Shown in pieces: positions 29,999-39,928 of a DNA stretch of 64,000 bases (the stretch's first letter is position 1; every line of letters begins with the position of its first letter). The notes beneath the pieces are model-generated. The model searched no databases. It saw nothing but the letters and a program-made list of their open reading frames with translations, and was not told the origin of the DNA. Both the position numbers and the translations under genes were made by a program. The stretch covers positions 1,189,045 through 1,253,044 of the forward strand of contig JAJEAN010000007.1 of the NCBI GenBank assembly GCA_022822725.1, written 5' to 3'. This stretch comes from Candidatus Latescibacterota bacterium. Its GTDB lineage: Bacteria; JAAXHH01.

Positions 29999-31099
29999 TC
30001 ATGCGCTGCCGCGCTGCCTGGGGTCGAGCGCGTCCCGCAACCCGTCGCCCAGCAGGTTGTACAGGGTTACCGTGATAAAGATAGCGAATCCGGGCACGAT
30101 CACAAGCCACCATGCCGCGATGTTGCTCCGTGCCCCGGCCAGGAGCGATCCCCACGTAATGGCTTCGGCTGGTACGCCGATGCCCAGGAAACTCAAACCG
30201 GATTCTGCCAGGATGGCGCCGGCCACGCCGAATGCCGCGGGAATCAGGACAGGCGCGATGGCATTGGGCAGGATGTGCACCGCCATGATGCGCAAGTTCG
30301 AACAGCCCAGGGCCCGTGCGGCCGCGATGTAGTCGAAGGCCCGGACCTGGAGGAACTGGGACCGGGTCAGCCGGGCGATGCCCACCCATCCCGTGAACCC
30401 GATGATGATCATGATCCAGAACAGGCTCGGTGGAAAGAAGGCCGCCGCCGTGATAATCAGGAAGAAGGGCGGGATCGCCGCCCAGAGCTCGAATACGCGG
30501 GACAGGATCAGGTCCGTCCACCCGCCCAGGTAACCGGCCAGCGCGCCGAGTCCCACGCCGATGAGCAGGGATATGCCCACCGAGACCAGCCCGATGGTCA
30601 GCGAATACCGCGTGCCGTGAATGAGTCCGGCCAGCACGTCGCGGCCCAGCCGGTCCGTACCGAATAGATGGGCGCCGCCCGGCCGCTCGTAACGGGCTTC
30701 GAGCTGGATCTCGTCCGGCGCGTAGGGGATGGGCGGAAAGACCGCCGCGCTGGCATCGTATCGTTTGAAGTTCCTCCGCGTGCGCAACTCCTCCGGCCAG
30801 TCCAGCAACCCGGTGTAAACCGCGTACTGGCGAAACGCCGGGAAGTAGGTCTCTCCCTCGTAGACCATGTAGTACGGCTTGTTGCCGGCGATCAGGTCCG
30901 CGGTCAGTGCAAGGACGGCCATGGCCACGAGGACGTACAGGCTGTACAGCGCAGGCCGGTTCTTGCGGAACTCCCTGCGCGTAAGCCGCCAGAAGCTTTC
31001 TCCGCCCTCGTTCGTAACCGCTTCGAACGGCGTGCCGTTCACCGTCGAATTCGCGTTTTCCTCGGCCGGATTCGATCCCACTGCCCATCTCCTATCCAT
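29999..31099 (-). CDS. Oligopeptide ABC transporter permease (OppC/YejE type)
   Basis: Inner-membrane permease. After the first transmembrane helix (about residues 48-68) it has an unusually long periplasmic segment with [14 protein letters not shown] and [15 protein letters not shown], a layout like YejE-type permeases. The binding-protein-dependent transport signature is in [15 protein letters not shown] 31099 overlaps the end of the oppB-type gene by 8 bases and is the natural start, although the frame opens upstream to 31153. Five transmembrane helices follow. Confidence 0.9.
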   Translation of the reverse strand: MDRRWAVGSNPAEENANSTVNGTPFEAVTNEGGESFWRLTRREFRKNRPALYSLYVLVAMAVLALTADLIAGNKPYYMVYEGETYFPAFRQYAVYTGLLDWPEELRTRRNFKRYDASAAVFPPIPYAPDEIQLEARYERPGGAHLFGTDRLGRDVLAGLIHGTRYSLTIGLVSVGISLLIGVGLGALAGYLGGWTDLILSRVFELWAAIPPFFLIITAAAFFPPSLFWIMIIIGFTGWVGIARLTRSQFLQVRAFDYIAAARALGCSNLRIMAVHILPNAIAPVLIPAAFGVAGAILAESGLSFLGIGVPAEAITWGSLLAGARSNIAAWWLVIVPGFAIFITVTLYNLLGDGLRDALDPRQRGSA

Positions 31100-32393
31100 G
31101 CAACTGATCGAAGGTGATCCTTGGATCGACCACCTTGAGCAGAATGTCCGCAACCAGGATGCCCAGCAGCGAAAGCAGGGAGCCGATGGTAAAAATCGCC
31201 ATGACCATCGGGTAGTCCCGGGTCAGTACGGATTCGAACGCGAGCAATCCCATCCCGGGAATGGTGAATATCGTTTCGACGAACACGGAACCCGCGATCA
31301 GCGCCGGCAGCAGTCCGGCGGAGGTGGTTACGATCGGGATCAGGGAGTTCCGGTACACGTGCCGCAGGATAACGACTTTTTCCGTCAAACCCTTGGCCCG
31401 GGCGGTTCGAACGTAGTCCTGGCGCAGGTTTTCCAGCATGCTCGTCCGCATGAACCGGGATATGGTCGCGAAGCTGATGTAGGCGGAGGTCAATACGGGA
31501 AGGAACATGTGATACATGTGGTCCGTGAGGATCCGCCAGGTACTCCAGTCGCTGGAGGCTTCCAGCGATTGTATGCCCGAGGCCGGGAACCAGTAGAAGA
31601 ACTCCCGGTTGCACAGGAAGATGATCAGCAGCATGCCCACCCAGAAGGAGGGCATGGACCAGAGGACGAAGGTGCCGGTGGTCAGCATCCTGTCGGTGAG
31701 GGTATTCTGCTTGACCGCGAGCCAGACCCCGAGCGGCAGTCCGACCAGGTAGGCGATGATGATCGCGATGATGTTGATTTCGAGCGTGACGGGCAACCGC
31801 TCCATGATCCGGCCGATGACGGGCTGGTTGTCCTTGAAGGAACGGCCGAAATCCAGCGTGACGAATCGATAGCCCGACAGCCTGAAGAGTTCGATCCCCG
31901 CGCCCCGGTAACGGTAATTGCCCGCCGCGCTGAAGGTCCTGCCTTCCCAGAAAGAGGACTGCTCCAGCTCGCCCGCCTCCCGCGGCGCGTCGTCGCGCAC
32001 AAGGGCAAGAAACCGTTCCTTCTGGTCCGCTCTGTCCAGCGCCGTCAACGCCTCGCGTTCCGACGCATCGAGCCGTTCCAGCAACCCGTCCGCCAGCAAG
32101 GCGCTTCGGTCGAAGGTGTTGATCGAATCGACTTTCAGGAACAGCGCCGTGACCCAGTTGAAGTACTGAACCTGGACCGGCCGGTCCAGGCCCAACTGCC
32201 TGCGCAGTTCCTCACGGGTTTTCTCGATGTCCCGCTGCCGGTCGGAAGCCAGCCCCTCGCCACCGGCCACGCCGCCCAGGAACAGGTCCACGGGATCGCC
32301 GGGGGCCAGGTGCATGATGAAAAAGGAGATCACCGTGATCCCCACGAGCGTGGGGACCATGAGCAGAGAACGTTGAAGGATGTAACCGAGCAT
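31092..32393 (-). CDS. Oligopeptide ABC transporter permease (OppB type) with large periplasmic insert
   Basis: Inner-membrane permease, 433 residues, about 100 longer than typical OppB. The N-terminus MLGYILQRSLLMVPTLVGIT is classic, so I start at ATG 32393 although the frame runs to 32468. The extra length is a soluble insert between helix 1 and helix 2 (about residues 40-185), expected in the periplasm. The coupling motif is DYVRTARAKGL. Its TAG overlaps the next permease start. Ribosome site is weak. Confidence 0.9.
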   Translation of the reverse strand: MLGYILQRSLLMVPTLVGITVISFFIMHLAPGDPVDLFLGGVAGGEGLASDRQRDIEKTREELRRQLGLDRPVQVQYFNWVTALFLKVDSINTFDRSALLADGLLERLDASEREALTALDRADQKERFLALVRDDAPREAGELEQSSFWEGRTFSAAGNYRYRGAGIELFRLSGYRFVTLDFGRSFKDNQPVIGRIMERLPVTLEINIIAIIIAYLVGLPLGVWLAVKQNTLTDRMLTTGTFVLWSMPSFWVGMLLIIFLCNREFFYWFPASGIQSLEASSDWSTWRILTDHMYHMFLPVLTSAYISFATISRFMRTSMLENLRQDYVRTARAKGLTEKVVILRHVYRNSLIPIVTTSAGLLPALIAGSVFVETIFTIPGMGLLAFESVLTRDYPMVMAIFTIGSLLSLLGILVADILLKVVDPRITFDQLHG

Positions 32394-32474
32394 AGGAGAA
32401 CGTGGACTCCCGCCGGGTTCTGGCCGGTCTGGCGAGTCATCACAGGTACGGGCCGGTGCCGGACACACGCTGCC

Positions 32475-34337
32475 TTACTGGTACATCTGGTCGGTGGGCT
32501 CGACCCACCACTCCTGCGTCACAGTGCCGGCGGGATACCAGTTCACACCTTGATACCGCTTGCTGTACGCGCTGGCTACCCGCGATTTCCACAGAAAGGT
32601 ATAGGGCTGCTCCTCGTGAAGGATTTCCTGGAATCGGCGGTACATTTCGATCCGCTTGTCCATGTCGAATTCCTTCCGGTAGGCCGTAAGGATCGCATCC
32701 GATTCATCGTTCCGGAAACTGATGAAGTTCGATCCGTTCCCCTCGATCTGCGACGAGTGCCAGATCTGGTAGGCATCGGGCGGGAAGCGCAGGCCCGTTC
32801 CGCCGGTCCAGCCGAGGGTGACGGCCGCGAAGTCCTTGTTCTTTACCCTTTCCAGGAAGATAGACCAGTCCAGTTCGCGTACCTGGCAGTCGATGCCGAG
32901 GTCCTCCAGGGCGCTCTGCAGGGTCAGCGCGATATCCTTCCTGAGCTGATTGCCCGAGTTGACGAGAAACTCGAAGCGGAAGGGCGTCCTGACACCGTCG
33001 ATCTCCTTGTCGAGAATCCCGTCGTTGTCGGAGTCCGTCCATCCGGCGTCATTCAGCATCGCCAGGGCCCGGTCGGGATCGAAGGCGTAGGGTTGAAGGT
33101 CGTGGTTGTACTCGGGGCGGAACTTGTGGATTGGACTTTCGACCGTCTCCGCGAGCCCGAAAAGCAGGTTGCTCACCATGGCTTCCCGGTCGGTCAGGTG
33201 GGTCATTGCCTGACGGACCCGCCGGTCCCTGAAAATGGGATGTTCGTTGTTCCATCCGATGTATGTGTAGCCTCCCGCGTACTGAATGCCCTTCATGAAC
33301 CGGTCCACGAAGCCGGGCGACCAGCTCTTCTCCTTGAACTCCAGCGGCTTCAGGCTATGGATATCCAGGTTGCCGTTGGTCAGTTCGATAAAGGCGGCGT
33401 CCTGGTTGTTTATGATCTTGAAAACGACCTTGTCGACGTTGCCGGAAGCGGGAAGTCCGTCTACGTCCCGGCCCCAGTAGTTTTCATTGCGGCTGAGCAC
33501 GACCCGCTGTCCCGTGACCACGTCATCCTCCCAGTCCGCCACGAAATAGGGACCCGAACCGAGCATGCGGCGGTTGAAGTCCTGGTTGAAGCGCTCTCCG
33601 AAGAGACGCACGCGGTCCGCGTGTTCCCCTGATTCCCAGCTGCCGTCAATCAGGCTCTCGATCGGCACCGGGTCCAGCAATCCGTCCGGGTCGTAGAAAT
33701 GCCGGGGCAGGATGTCGAATCCGCCCAGGAAGAGATCGTTCAGTATATAGGGTTCATTGCATTCGAAACTGATCTCGTAGTCGCCCAGTTTCCGGACGTT
33801 GACAACGGATGCGTAGTAGTTTCGCAAATGCGGCGCCCGGACGGTCGGCGCCTGGATGACCTTCATGCTGAAGAGCACGTCGTCCGCCGTAAGGGGTACG
33901 TCATCGGCGAACCGGACATTCTGGCGCAGCGTGAAGGTATAGGTGAGATAATCGTCCGACACGACGGGATAATCCGCGGCGATGAATCCCTGCTGGGCGT
34001 AAGGCGGATCATAGTCCGGCTCCAGCAGGGACTCGAAGACGTAGGTGTGTACCTGGGTGGCGCCCTGGTCGCTGGAAGTATACGGGTTGAAATTCTCGGG
34101 GTCGGAAAGCGCGTGGCGCACCATCCAGTCGCCGAATACGGGATCGTCCATCCCATCGTACTTGAGCGCTGCCCTTTCCGTGCCGTCAAGCACGACGATA
34201 TCCTTCGATTCCGCCAGGATCGTCTGGACCCTGTTCCAGGGATCTTCTGTCGTTTCGCCGCCGCCGCCACAGACGACCTGGGTGGCAAACAGACAAATCA
34301 CGGCGGTTTTTGTCGCGGTACCGATGGTCTTCTGCAT
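32475..34337 (-). CDS. Peptide ABC transporter substrate-binding protein (family 5)
   Basis: Periplasmic or lipid-anchored ligand-binding protein of 620 residues and first gene of the transporter operon. It has an N-terminal export signal with Cys 23 (QVVCGGGG), an imperfect lipobox. SBP_bac_5 landmarks are visible: YTFTLRQNVRFADDVPLTADDVLFS, FDILPRHFY, DRRVRQAMTHLTDREAM and a C-terminal YRRFQEILHEEQPY. Large size and family fit oligopeptides or glycosylated peptides; ligand unknown. Confidence 0.93.
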   Translation of the reverse strand: MQKTIGTATKTAVICLFATQVVCGGGGETTEDPWNRVQTILAESKDIVVLDGTERAALKYDGMDDPVFGDWMVRHALSDPENFNPYTSSDQGATQVHTYVFESLLEPDYDPPYAQQGFIAADYPVVSDDYLTYTFTLRQNVRFADDVPLTADDVLFSMKVIQAPTVRAPHLRNYYASVVNVRKLGDYEISFECNEPYILNDLFLGGFDILPRHFYDPDGLLDPVPIESLIDGSWESGEHADRVRLFGERFNQDFNRRMLGSGPYFVADWEDDVVTGQRVVLSRNENYWGRDVDGLPASGNVDKVVFKIINNQDAAFIELTNGNLDIHSLKPLEFKEKSWSPGFVDRFMKGIQYAGGYTYIGWNNEHPIFRDRRVRQAMTHLTDREAMVSNLLFGLAETVESPIHKFRPEYNHDLQPYAFDPDRALAMLNDAGWTDSDNDGILDKEIDGVRTPFRFEFLVNSGNQLRKDIALTLQSALEDLGIDCQVRELDWSIFLERVKNKDFAAVTLGWTGGTGLRFPPDAYQIWHSSQIEGNGSNFISFRNDESDAILTAYRKEFDMDKRIEMYRRFQEILHEEQPYTFLWKSRVASAYSKRYQGVNWYPAGTVTQEWWVEPTDQMYQ

Positions 34338-34406
34338 TGCTAAGTTCCTCCAAGCGTCTCCGGCGCAGGGTACAAAGCCCGCGCATCCCGGCAGACTTCC
34401 GGACTA

Positions 34407-35396
34407 CTACCTGCCCAGGCCCTTTTCCACGAAATCGATGACGATCTTGATGCACTCGCCCTTGCGCTTCGTGGCCATTTCGAAGCCTTCCTGTACCCGG
34501 GCGAAAGGCAGTTTATGAGAGATCATGGGGGCAAGATCCACGCGTCCTTCCCCGATCATTCGCATGGCGCTGGCAAAGTCGATATGGATATCCGGCCCTA
34601 CGGATGTCGTCAACTGTATGTTCTTGCGAAAGAGATCGAAAATGTCAGCCGTGTACTGCGCAGTCTTCGGGACGCCGAAGTTGATGAACCGCGCATTGCG
34701 GCGGGCCAGCTTCACGCACAGGTTGAACGTCTCCTCGACGCCCACGACCTCGATCACTACGTCGGCCATCCGTCCGTCGGTGATCTCGTTCACGGCCTCC
34801 ACCGGATCGGTACCTGCCGTGTTCACCGTGTGGGTCGCCCCCATCTCCCTCGCGGAGGCAAGCCGGTTGTCGTGCTGGTCGATACCGACGATCAGCGCCG
34901 CGCCCAGGTTGCGCATCATGGCCGTGAAGAGCAGCCCCATGGGGCCCTGGCCGACCACGGCGACCTCGGCGTTGAAGAAGTGGCCCAGCTTCCGCAGGCA
35001 ATACAATACGGTACCCAGGGGCTGGGCCATCAAAAGCTGTTCCTGGGGCAGTGCCTCCGGCAGCGGTGTCACGGAACTGCCGAGACCAAGGAAGTATTCG
35101 GCCATGGCGCTCGAGCCCCTTGGCAGGGCCAGGACGAGGTCCCCTTCCCGGCAACCGTTCGACCAGGATTTTTCGATGACGCCTATGCTTTCATGGAGGG
35201 AAACGCCCGGCGGTGCTGGAAAGTTCGCCGGACCCGTGAAAACCGGATGGTCGCTGCCGCAGATGGCGGCGTTGACGGTCCGAACGAGCACGAGGTCCTT
35301 CAGCCCGTCCGGATTGGTCTTTTCCAGTGCAAGGTCCGGACGTTCGGCTTCCACGATTTCAATCTGTTCCTTCGCGACGACTTGTCCCGCTTTCAT
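34407..35396 (-). CDS. Medium-chain dehydrogenase without structural zinc loop
   Basis: Zinc-dependent alcohol/sorbitol dehydrogenase-like protein of 329 residues. Catalytic metal residues can be seen in AAICGSDHPVF and LHESIG (usual form GHE). The NAD-binding motif is VVGQGPMGLLF (about residue 150). The four-cysteine structural zinc loop is missing; only NGCREGD remains. ATG 35396 follows AAGGA; the frame is open to 35450. Located between two solute-binding protein genes on the same strand. Confidence 0.85.
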   Translation of the reverse strand: MKAGQVVAKEQIEIVEAERPDLALEKTNPDGLKDLVLVRTVNAAICGSDHPVFTGPANFPAPPGVSLHESIGVIEKSWSNGCREGDLVLALPRGSSAMAEYFLGLGSSVTPLPEALPQEQLLMAQPLGTVLYCLRKLGHFFNAEVAVVGQGPMGLLFTAMMRNLGAALIVGIDQHDNRLASAREMGATHTVNTAGTDPVEAVNEITDGRMADVVIEVVGVEETFNLCVKLARRNARFINFGVPKTAQYTADIFDLFRKNIQLTTSVGPDIHIDFASAMRMIGEGRVDLAPMISHKLPFARVQEGFEMATKRKGECIKIVIDFVEKGLGR

Positions 35397-35518
35397 CGGT
35401 ATTCCTTTCTGGCCTTCGGCGTGATCCCGCGAATCAGGAACCGGACGCATCTTCCTGAATGTACCGGACCGGCTGGTATTGTCAAACCGAAACGGTCGGT
35501 GAGACGCGGGGCGGCCCG

Positions 35519-37204
35519 TTATGGTCCCGCGTCACCGATGTAGATGTCGAAATAGCCCGTGTTGTTGCCCCAGAAAGGGTATTCGCCGTCACGGTCGCGC
35601 TTGATGCCCTTGAGCCAGGGTTTCCGCAGCGATGCCTTCTTGCCGTAGTAGAGGAACACGGCGCCAACGTCCTCGGAGAGGATCCGCTGGGCCTGATCGT
35701 ACAACCGGAATCGCCGGGCCGCGTCCATTTCCGATGCCGCCTCGTCGACCAGGCGGTCGAATTCGGCGTTGATCCAGGGATGGCGGCTGTATCCGGCCGG
35801 CTGGGACCGCCACACCATGGCGAGCATGTTGTTCGGGTCGGGATAGTCGTAGTGATACTGGATGAGGCTGAAGGGGATCTTTCGCTGGTACTGGGCGGTA
35901 CGGTAGGAGATGTTCTCCACGACGCGTATCGTCATTTCGATCCCCAGATGGGATTTGAGCATCTCCTGTATGGCCTGTCCGACCTGCTGCCTGGCGATGT
36001 TGTTGATCCACATCTCGATCCTGGGAAACCCGCGTCCCTCCGCGTATCCAGCCTCGCGAAGTCGCTGTCTCGCCCGTTCCGGGTCGAAGCGCTGGATGTC
36101 CCGGTACTTTCCGCCCGCATAACCCGGGAATCCGGGCGGCAACATGGACCAGGCCGGCATGCCCATGCCCTGGAGCAGTACGCGGCAGATGGCCTCCCGA
36201 TCGATGGCATGGCTGATCGCCTGGCGCACCATCAGGTTGTCGAAAGGCGGAAAGTCCGCATTGAAGAAGAGAAAATGGGTCATGAAATCCTTACTCACGT
36301 GCAGTTCCCTGGAGAGCTCGGGATGGCTCCGGATGCGCGGCAGGTCGATGGGGGTTACGTCCTGCTGGTCGATCTCGTCGTTCTCGTAGGACAGCGTGCC
36401 GCCCGCCATCATGCGGGTATCCAGGAATTTCCCGATGATCCGCTCCACGTATCCTCTGTGGGGACCGTTGTAGTTGGGGTCCAGGACGAACTCGAAACGT
36501 GCGCCGTGATCCCAGGCTGCCAGTTTGAAGGTAGAATTGGTCACGAATCGGCCGGGTTCGGACCACCCGGGACCGTACTTTTCCACCTGCCAGCGGGGTA
36601 CCGGGACGGACGTGGGAAATGAGGCGATATAGGGGAGGTAGGGACAGGGCAACGTGGTCCGGATTTCCAGCGTGTAGTCGTCGATGGCCCGGACGCCTAC
36701 CGTATCCGTGTCCCGGGTCTGTCCCTGGTTGAAGGCCTTCGCGCCTTCGATTTCGTAATAGAAGGAAGCGTTACGGTTCGCGCTGGCCGGATCGACCATC
36801 CGCTTGAAGGCATACTCGAAATCGTGGGCCGTGACGGGCCGGCCGTCGCTCCACTTCGCGCCTCTGCGCAGGTGGAAGGTCCAGCGCGTGCCGTCGGGTG
36901 AGGACTCCCATCGGTCGGCCGCCGCCGGCATGAGTTCGTTGTTGTGATCCAGCCGGGTCAGGCCTTCGAAGGAAAACACCGCGCCCGTCGCTTCGTAGAC
37001 GGCGATCCCGATATCGAGCGTCGTGGGTTCAGGCAGATGAAAGGAATAAACCTGCCGCGCGAGCGGCGCCGCGTCCGGGGGCATGGCCTTGCCCACCGTA
37101 TTGACAGACTGCGCGGGAGACGCCGGATGCGCTACCTGGACCTGAGCGACTTCAAAAACCGGCAGGAAGATCAGGAGAAAACACAGGAGGAGGCCGGGGT
37201 TCAT
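35519..37204 (-). CDS. Second peptide-type ABC substrate-binding protein (family 5)
   Basis: 561-residue exported solute-binding protein with a signal peptide (LLLCFLLIFLPVFEV) but no lipobox. Family landmarks: WTFHLRRGAKWSDGRPVTAHDFEYAFKR region, VRQAISHAIDREAIC, and LYDQAQRILSEDVGAVFLYY near the end. It lacks its own permease and ATPase genes here, so it may feed the transporter encoded downstream at 27939-32393 or another one elsewhere. Separate from the first binding protein in sequence. Confidence 0.9.
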   Translation of the reverse strand: MNPGLLLCFLLIFLPVFEVAQVQVAHPASPAQSVNTVGKAMPPDAAPLARQVYSFHLPEPTTLDIGIAVYEATGAVFSFEGLTRLDHNNELMPAAADRWESSPDGTRWTFHLRRGAKWSDGRPVTAHDFEYAFKRMVDPASANRNASFYYEIEGAKAFNQGQTRDTDTVGVRAIDDYTLEIRTTLPCPYLPYIASFPTSVPVPRWQVEKYGPGWSEPGRFVTNSTFKLAAWDHGARFEFVLDPNYNGPHRGYVERIIGKFLDTRMMAGGTLSYENDEIDQQDVTPIDLPRIRSHPELSRELHVSKDFMTHFLFFNADFPPFDNLMVRQAISHAIDREAICRVLLQGMGMPAWSMLPPGFPGYAGGKYRDIQRFDPERARQRLREAGYAEGRGFPRIEMWINNIARQQVGQAIQEMLKSHLGIEMTIRVVENISYRTAQYQRKIPFSLIQYHYDYPDPNNMLAMVWRSQPAGYSRHPWINAEFDRLVDEAASEMDAARRFRLYDQAQRILSEDVGAVFLYYGKKASLRKPWLKGIKRDRDGEYPFWGNNTGYFDIYIGDAGP

Positions 37205-37264
37205 GCATGCCTCCCCCTGGTTATGAGGGTCTGAACCGCTTTTCCGGGGCCGTACATTGCCGCC

Positions 37265-38461
37265 TTACCCGGCGAAAATGGCACGGTTCGAAATGCCGGA
37301 TGGGTAGGACGCCTGCTGGATGCCGCCGATGAACTGGGCAGTGCGGCCCGCCGGCGCCGTGCCTTCGTACCAGGCGCTGAAGGACGCGTTGAAATCCTGT
37401 ATCCAGGCCCTGTTCGCGGCCGAGTCCGCGCCGGCGACCACGTAGGCGTTGTTGAAGATGCCGTCCTCTTTGAGTCCGTTTCCGCCCGCCGCCTTGATGC
37501 GCGCGTCCAGCGTGGAAAGCTGCCGGCCGGCGTCATCGCCGCCCACGGCGCTGGTCATGACCTCGGTGATGCCGCCGTAATGAATGGAGGTCCACGTGCT
37601 GAAGCCGTCCTCGATTTCGCCGGAGCGCGTTATGCTCACATCTCCCGAGACCACGCGGGGCTGGGGCTCCACGATGCCGTCCAGGTTCGGGATGCGGGAA
37701 ACCGGGTAGATCAGCCCCGCCGGCCGGTCGTCGCCGAAATAGTCTTCGAAGACCCGCCGGACCGTATCGATTCTTTCCCAGGTTTTCTCCGGGGCGTCGT
37801 CGACGGCGACCAGGATTTCCATCCACACGGTCTGTTTCCTGAAGTCGACACCCGCTTCGGCAAAGGGCTTCAGGTAATGCTCGTCGAGCACGAAGGCCGT
37901 TTCCTCGGCCAGGTCGGATCCCAGTGAGGTGATAACCTCGCCGTCTCGGGTATGCATGACCGAGGCGCCGCTCGGCTGGTGGTCCTGCCAGTATCCGTAA
38001 TCGATTACGCCGTCGCCGATAGAGACGTGCTCGCCGGCCACCGCCTTGACCTGGACCTCGAAGAGCGCCACCGGGTCCGGGAAGCCTTCGGGATGCGTGA
38101 ACCGCGCCATGCGGTTGGACCGAAGCGGACCGCCGGCCACCGCGTCGATCATCGGTGCGTAAACAGCGTTGTAATCATCCTTCATCCTGTCGCAGACGTC
38201 ACGGTCGCCGGATGGCGTGGTCCACAGCACGTCCGTCTTGTAGACGTCGGACCAGCTGACCCCGCAGATGACCAGGTTCTTGTTCAGGTTTTCGATCGTG
38301 CCGAACCACTCGGAGCCAATGTCGTTCGGGTATTGCGTGCCGACGTTGCCGCTAGGTTCGATGAGACGGAAGACCTGGTCGTGGTCGTCCTTGACGATGA
38401 CTTCCGTGGGATTGGAAAAAATGGCGATTGGATTATGCCTGACGATGCTGACCTGTGCCAT
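37265..38461 (-). CDS. Unknown protein with RidA/YjgF-like features
   Basis: 398-residue soluble protein I cannot name. The segment YFGDDRPAGLIYPVSRIPNLDGIVEPQPRV (about residues 240-270, shown in part) resembles the RidA/YjgF pattern of a YF..RPA strand followed by a hydrophobic strand and acidic residues, and an earlier part may be a second such domain. It starts at ATG 38461 with AAAGGA upstream. There is no signal peptide. Neighbours are a solute-binding protein and an aminotransferase; a role with reactive enamine/imine intermediates is possible but is only inference. Confidence 0.5.
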   Translation of the reverse strand: MAQVSIVRHNPIAIFSNPTEVIVKDDHDQVFRLIEPSGNVGTQYPNDIGSEWFGTIENLNKNLVICGVSWSDVYKTDVLWTTPSGDRDVCDRMKDDYNAVYAPMIDAVAGGPLRSNRMARFTHPEGFPDPVALFEVQVKAVAGEHVSIGDGVIDYGYWQDHQPSGASVMHTRDGEVITSLGSDLAEETAFVLDEHYLKPFAEAGVDFRKQTVWMEILVAVDDAPEKTWERIDTVRRVFEDYFGDDRPAGLIYPVSRIPNLDGIVEPQPRVVSGDVSITRSGEIEDGFSTWTSIHYGGITEVMTSAVGGDDAGRQLSTLDARIKAAGGNGLKEDGIFNNAYVVAGADSAANRAWIQDFNASFSAWYEGTAPAGRTAQFIGGIQQASYPSGISNRAIFAG

Positions 38462-38661
38462 GCGGTGAAGTCCTTTCAAATCGTTATAGGGTGATCTGGT
38501 CGTGCACGCTGCGGATGACCGCGAACCGAAAGTTCCGGGTTATTACCCGCGAATCCCGACACGGACGTAAAGGGACTGCGGATCCTCCATCAATTCAAGC
38601 CGAGGAAATTAAACTGTTCATCCGGTGAAGACAAGCGGGAAATGGATACGGCGGTCCCACT

Positions 38662-39876
38662 CTATCCCTGGCAGAATCTTGCGAAAACCGCCACGTGGTC
38701 GCCGGCGACGGCCTTATCTTCGGGAAGGCCGGTTATGTTGAGCCGGCAGCGTCCCGGCGTAAACACCGGATAGAGGTGGGCGTCGTAGATCGCCGCCCGG
38801 GCCTCGTCACCGACGGGGGGATTGCGGAACAGGCCGGCGTAGCTGTCCGTGAACTGTCCGGCAAGCGTCGTGCCGGCGGATCTTTCCTTCCACGTATGCT
38901 CCGCGGTGGCGACGCGCTGAAGTATTGCTTCATGTTCGCGCTCCAGCCGCACAAGGTCGTGGACAAGGGCCGACACAAAGGCCCGGGTGACAGGATGTTC
39001 GAAGGACGAACCCCGGGCGCGCGTCACCGTGTTGGCCAAAGCCGCGATCTCTTCGGCGCGGGACGAGTCGGGGCAGTGTACCAGGAGCATCCCGCAGGGG
39101 CGAAGCGCGAAAGTACCGAAGGACTTGGTGGGACTGACAGACACCCAGAAGGGCACGTCGTTTTCGATGAAGGGCCTGATCTGGTCGTCGTAACTCATGG
39201 TCATGATCTCGTCGTACCCGCGGGAATCGAGCGCACGGGCGTACTCGAATCCGGAATAGGCCCGGTCCAGCAGTACGGGGCGGCCCTTCGCCGCGGCGGC
39301 CCGTTCGCCCATGGTCTCAAGGGACTGGACGCGGCCGGTCGTGTTCATCGGGCCCGCCTGGTAGATCTTCAGGATATCCGGGGCGTCCATCACGTCGCCG
39401 ATGGGAAACTCGCGGCACGAGATCCTGCTCATCCGGGCGATGGCCTTGTACGCGGGCCAGGAAAGCTCCTCCACGCCGATCGCCCGCAGGTCGGGGTACA
39501 GCTGCAGGGCCATTTCGACCGCCGTCTTCACCGCGCCGGTACCGGCGTCCGAGGGAATCAGCAGCGAGAAGCGGTCCCAGTGCTCCTTCGGAATGCGCTG
39601 CCAGCGCAGCACGGCTTCCTTCAACGGATCGGCGAGGGACGCGGTGCTCATGTATTCTCCGAGCAGGCTGTGGTCGATCTCGGTCCTGGCATGGTCGAGC
39701 AGGGTCTCTGAAGTGGGCCATGCCTTGCCCCGCCCGTCCACGACGATACCGATACCGTAGTTGTGCCCTTCGGGGTCCTGGTCGCATACGATCTTCGCGA
39801 TCTGGTTGGCATCCTTGCCCTGGGCGCTCAACGCATCCGCCGTTCGCTGTACGGCGGTGCCGAATGTGGATTTCAT
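38662..39876 (-). CDS. PLP-dependent class I/II aminotransferase
   Basis: 404-residue fold-type I aminotransferase. The PLP lysine is in SVSPTKSFGTFALRPCG (about residue 252), with the cofactor Asp/Tyr in LLDRAYSGFEYA and a substrate-binding Arg in GRCRLNITGLP. It resembles aspartate/aromatic aminotransferases but is divergent, so substrate is open. It lies about 200 bases downstream of no gene on its 5' side except the oxidase subunit at 39929, and upstream of the RidA-like protein gene; both follow the same strand. Confidence 0.85.
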   Translation of the reverse strand: MKSTFGTAVQRTADALSAQGKDANQIAKIVCDQDPEGHNYGIGIVVDGRGKAWPTSETLLDHARTEIDHSLLGEYMSTASLADPLKEAVLRWQRIPKEHWDRFSLLIPSDAGTGAVKTAVEMALQLYPDLRAIGVEELSWPAYKAIARMSRISCREFPIGDVMDAPDILKIYQAGPMNTTGRVQSLETMGERAAAAKGRPVLLDRAYSGFEYARALDSRGYDEIMTMSYDDQIRPFIENDVPFWVSVSPTKSFGTFALRPCGMLLVHCPDSSRAEEIAALANTVTRARGSSFEHPVTRAFVSALVHDLVRLEREHEAILQRVATAEHTWKERSAGTTLAGQFTDSYAGLFRNPPVGDEARAAIYDAHLYPVFTPGRCRLNITGLPEDKAVAGDHVAVFARFCQG

Positions 39877-39928
39877 GCGCGCTCCGTTTTCTCTGTAAAA
39901 TGGCTGTCGGTTTGCAGGAAAGAGAAGC

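Noticed and set aside
30879-33632. 917-codon open frame on the plus strand over the peptide transporter genes
   Set aside because: It is antisense to well-supported oppA/oppB/oppC genes; it arises from GC-rich codon use and shows no family motif.
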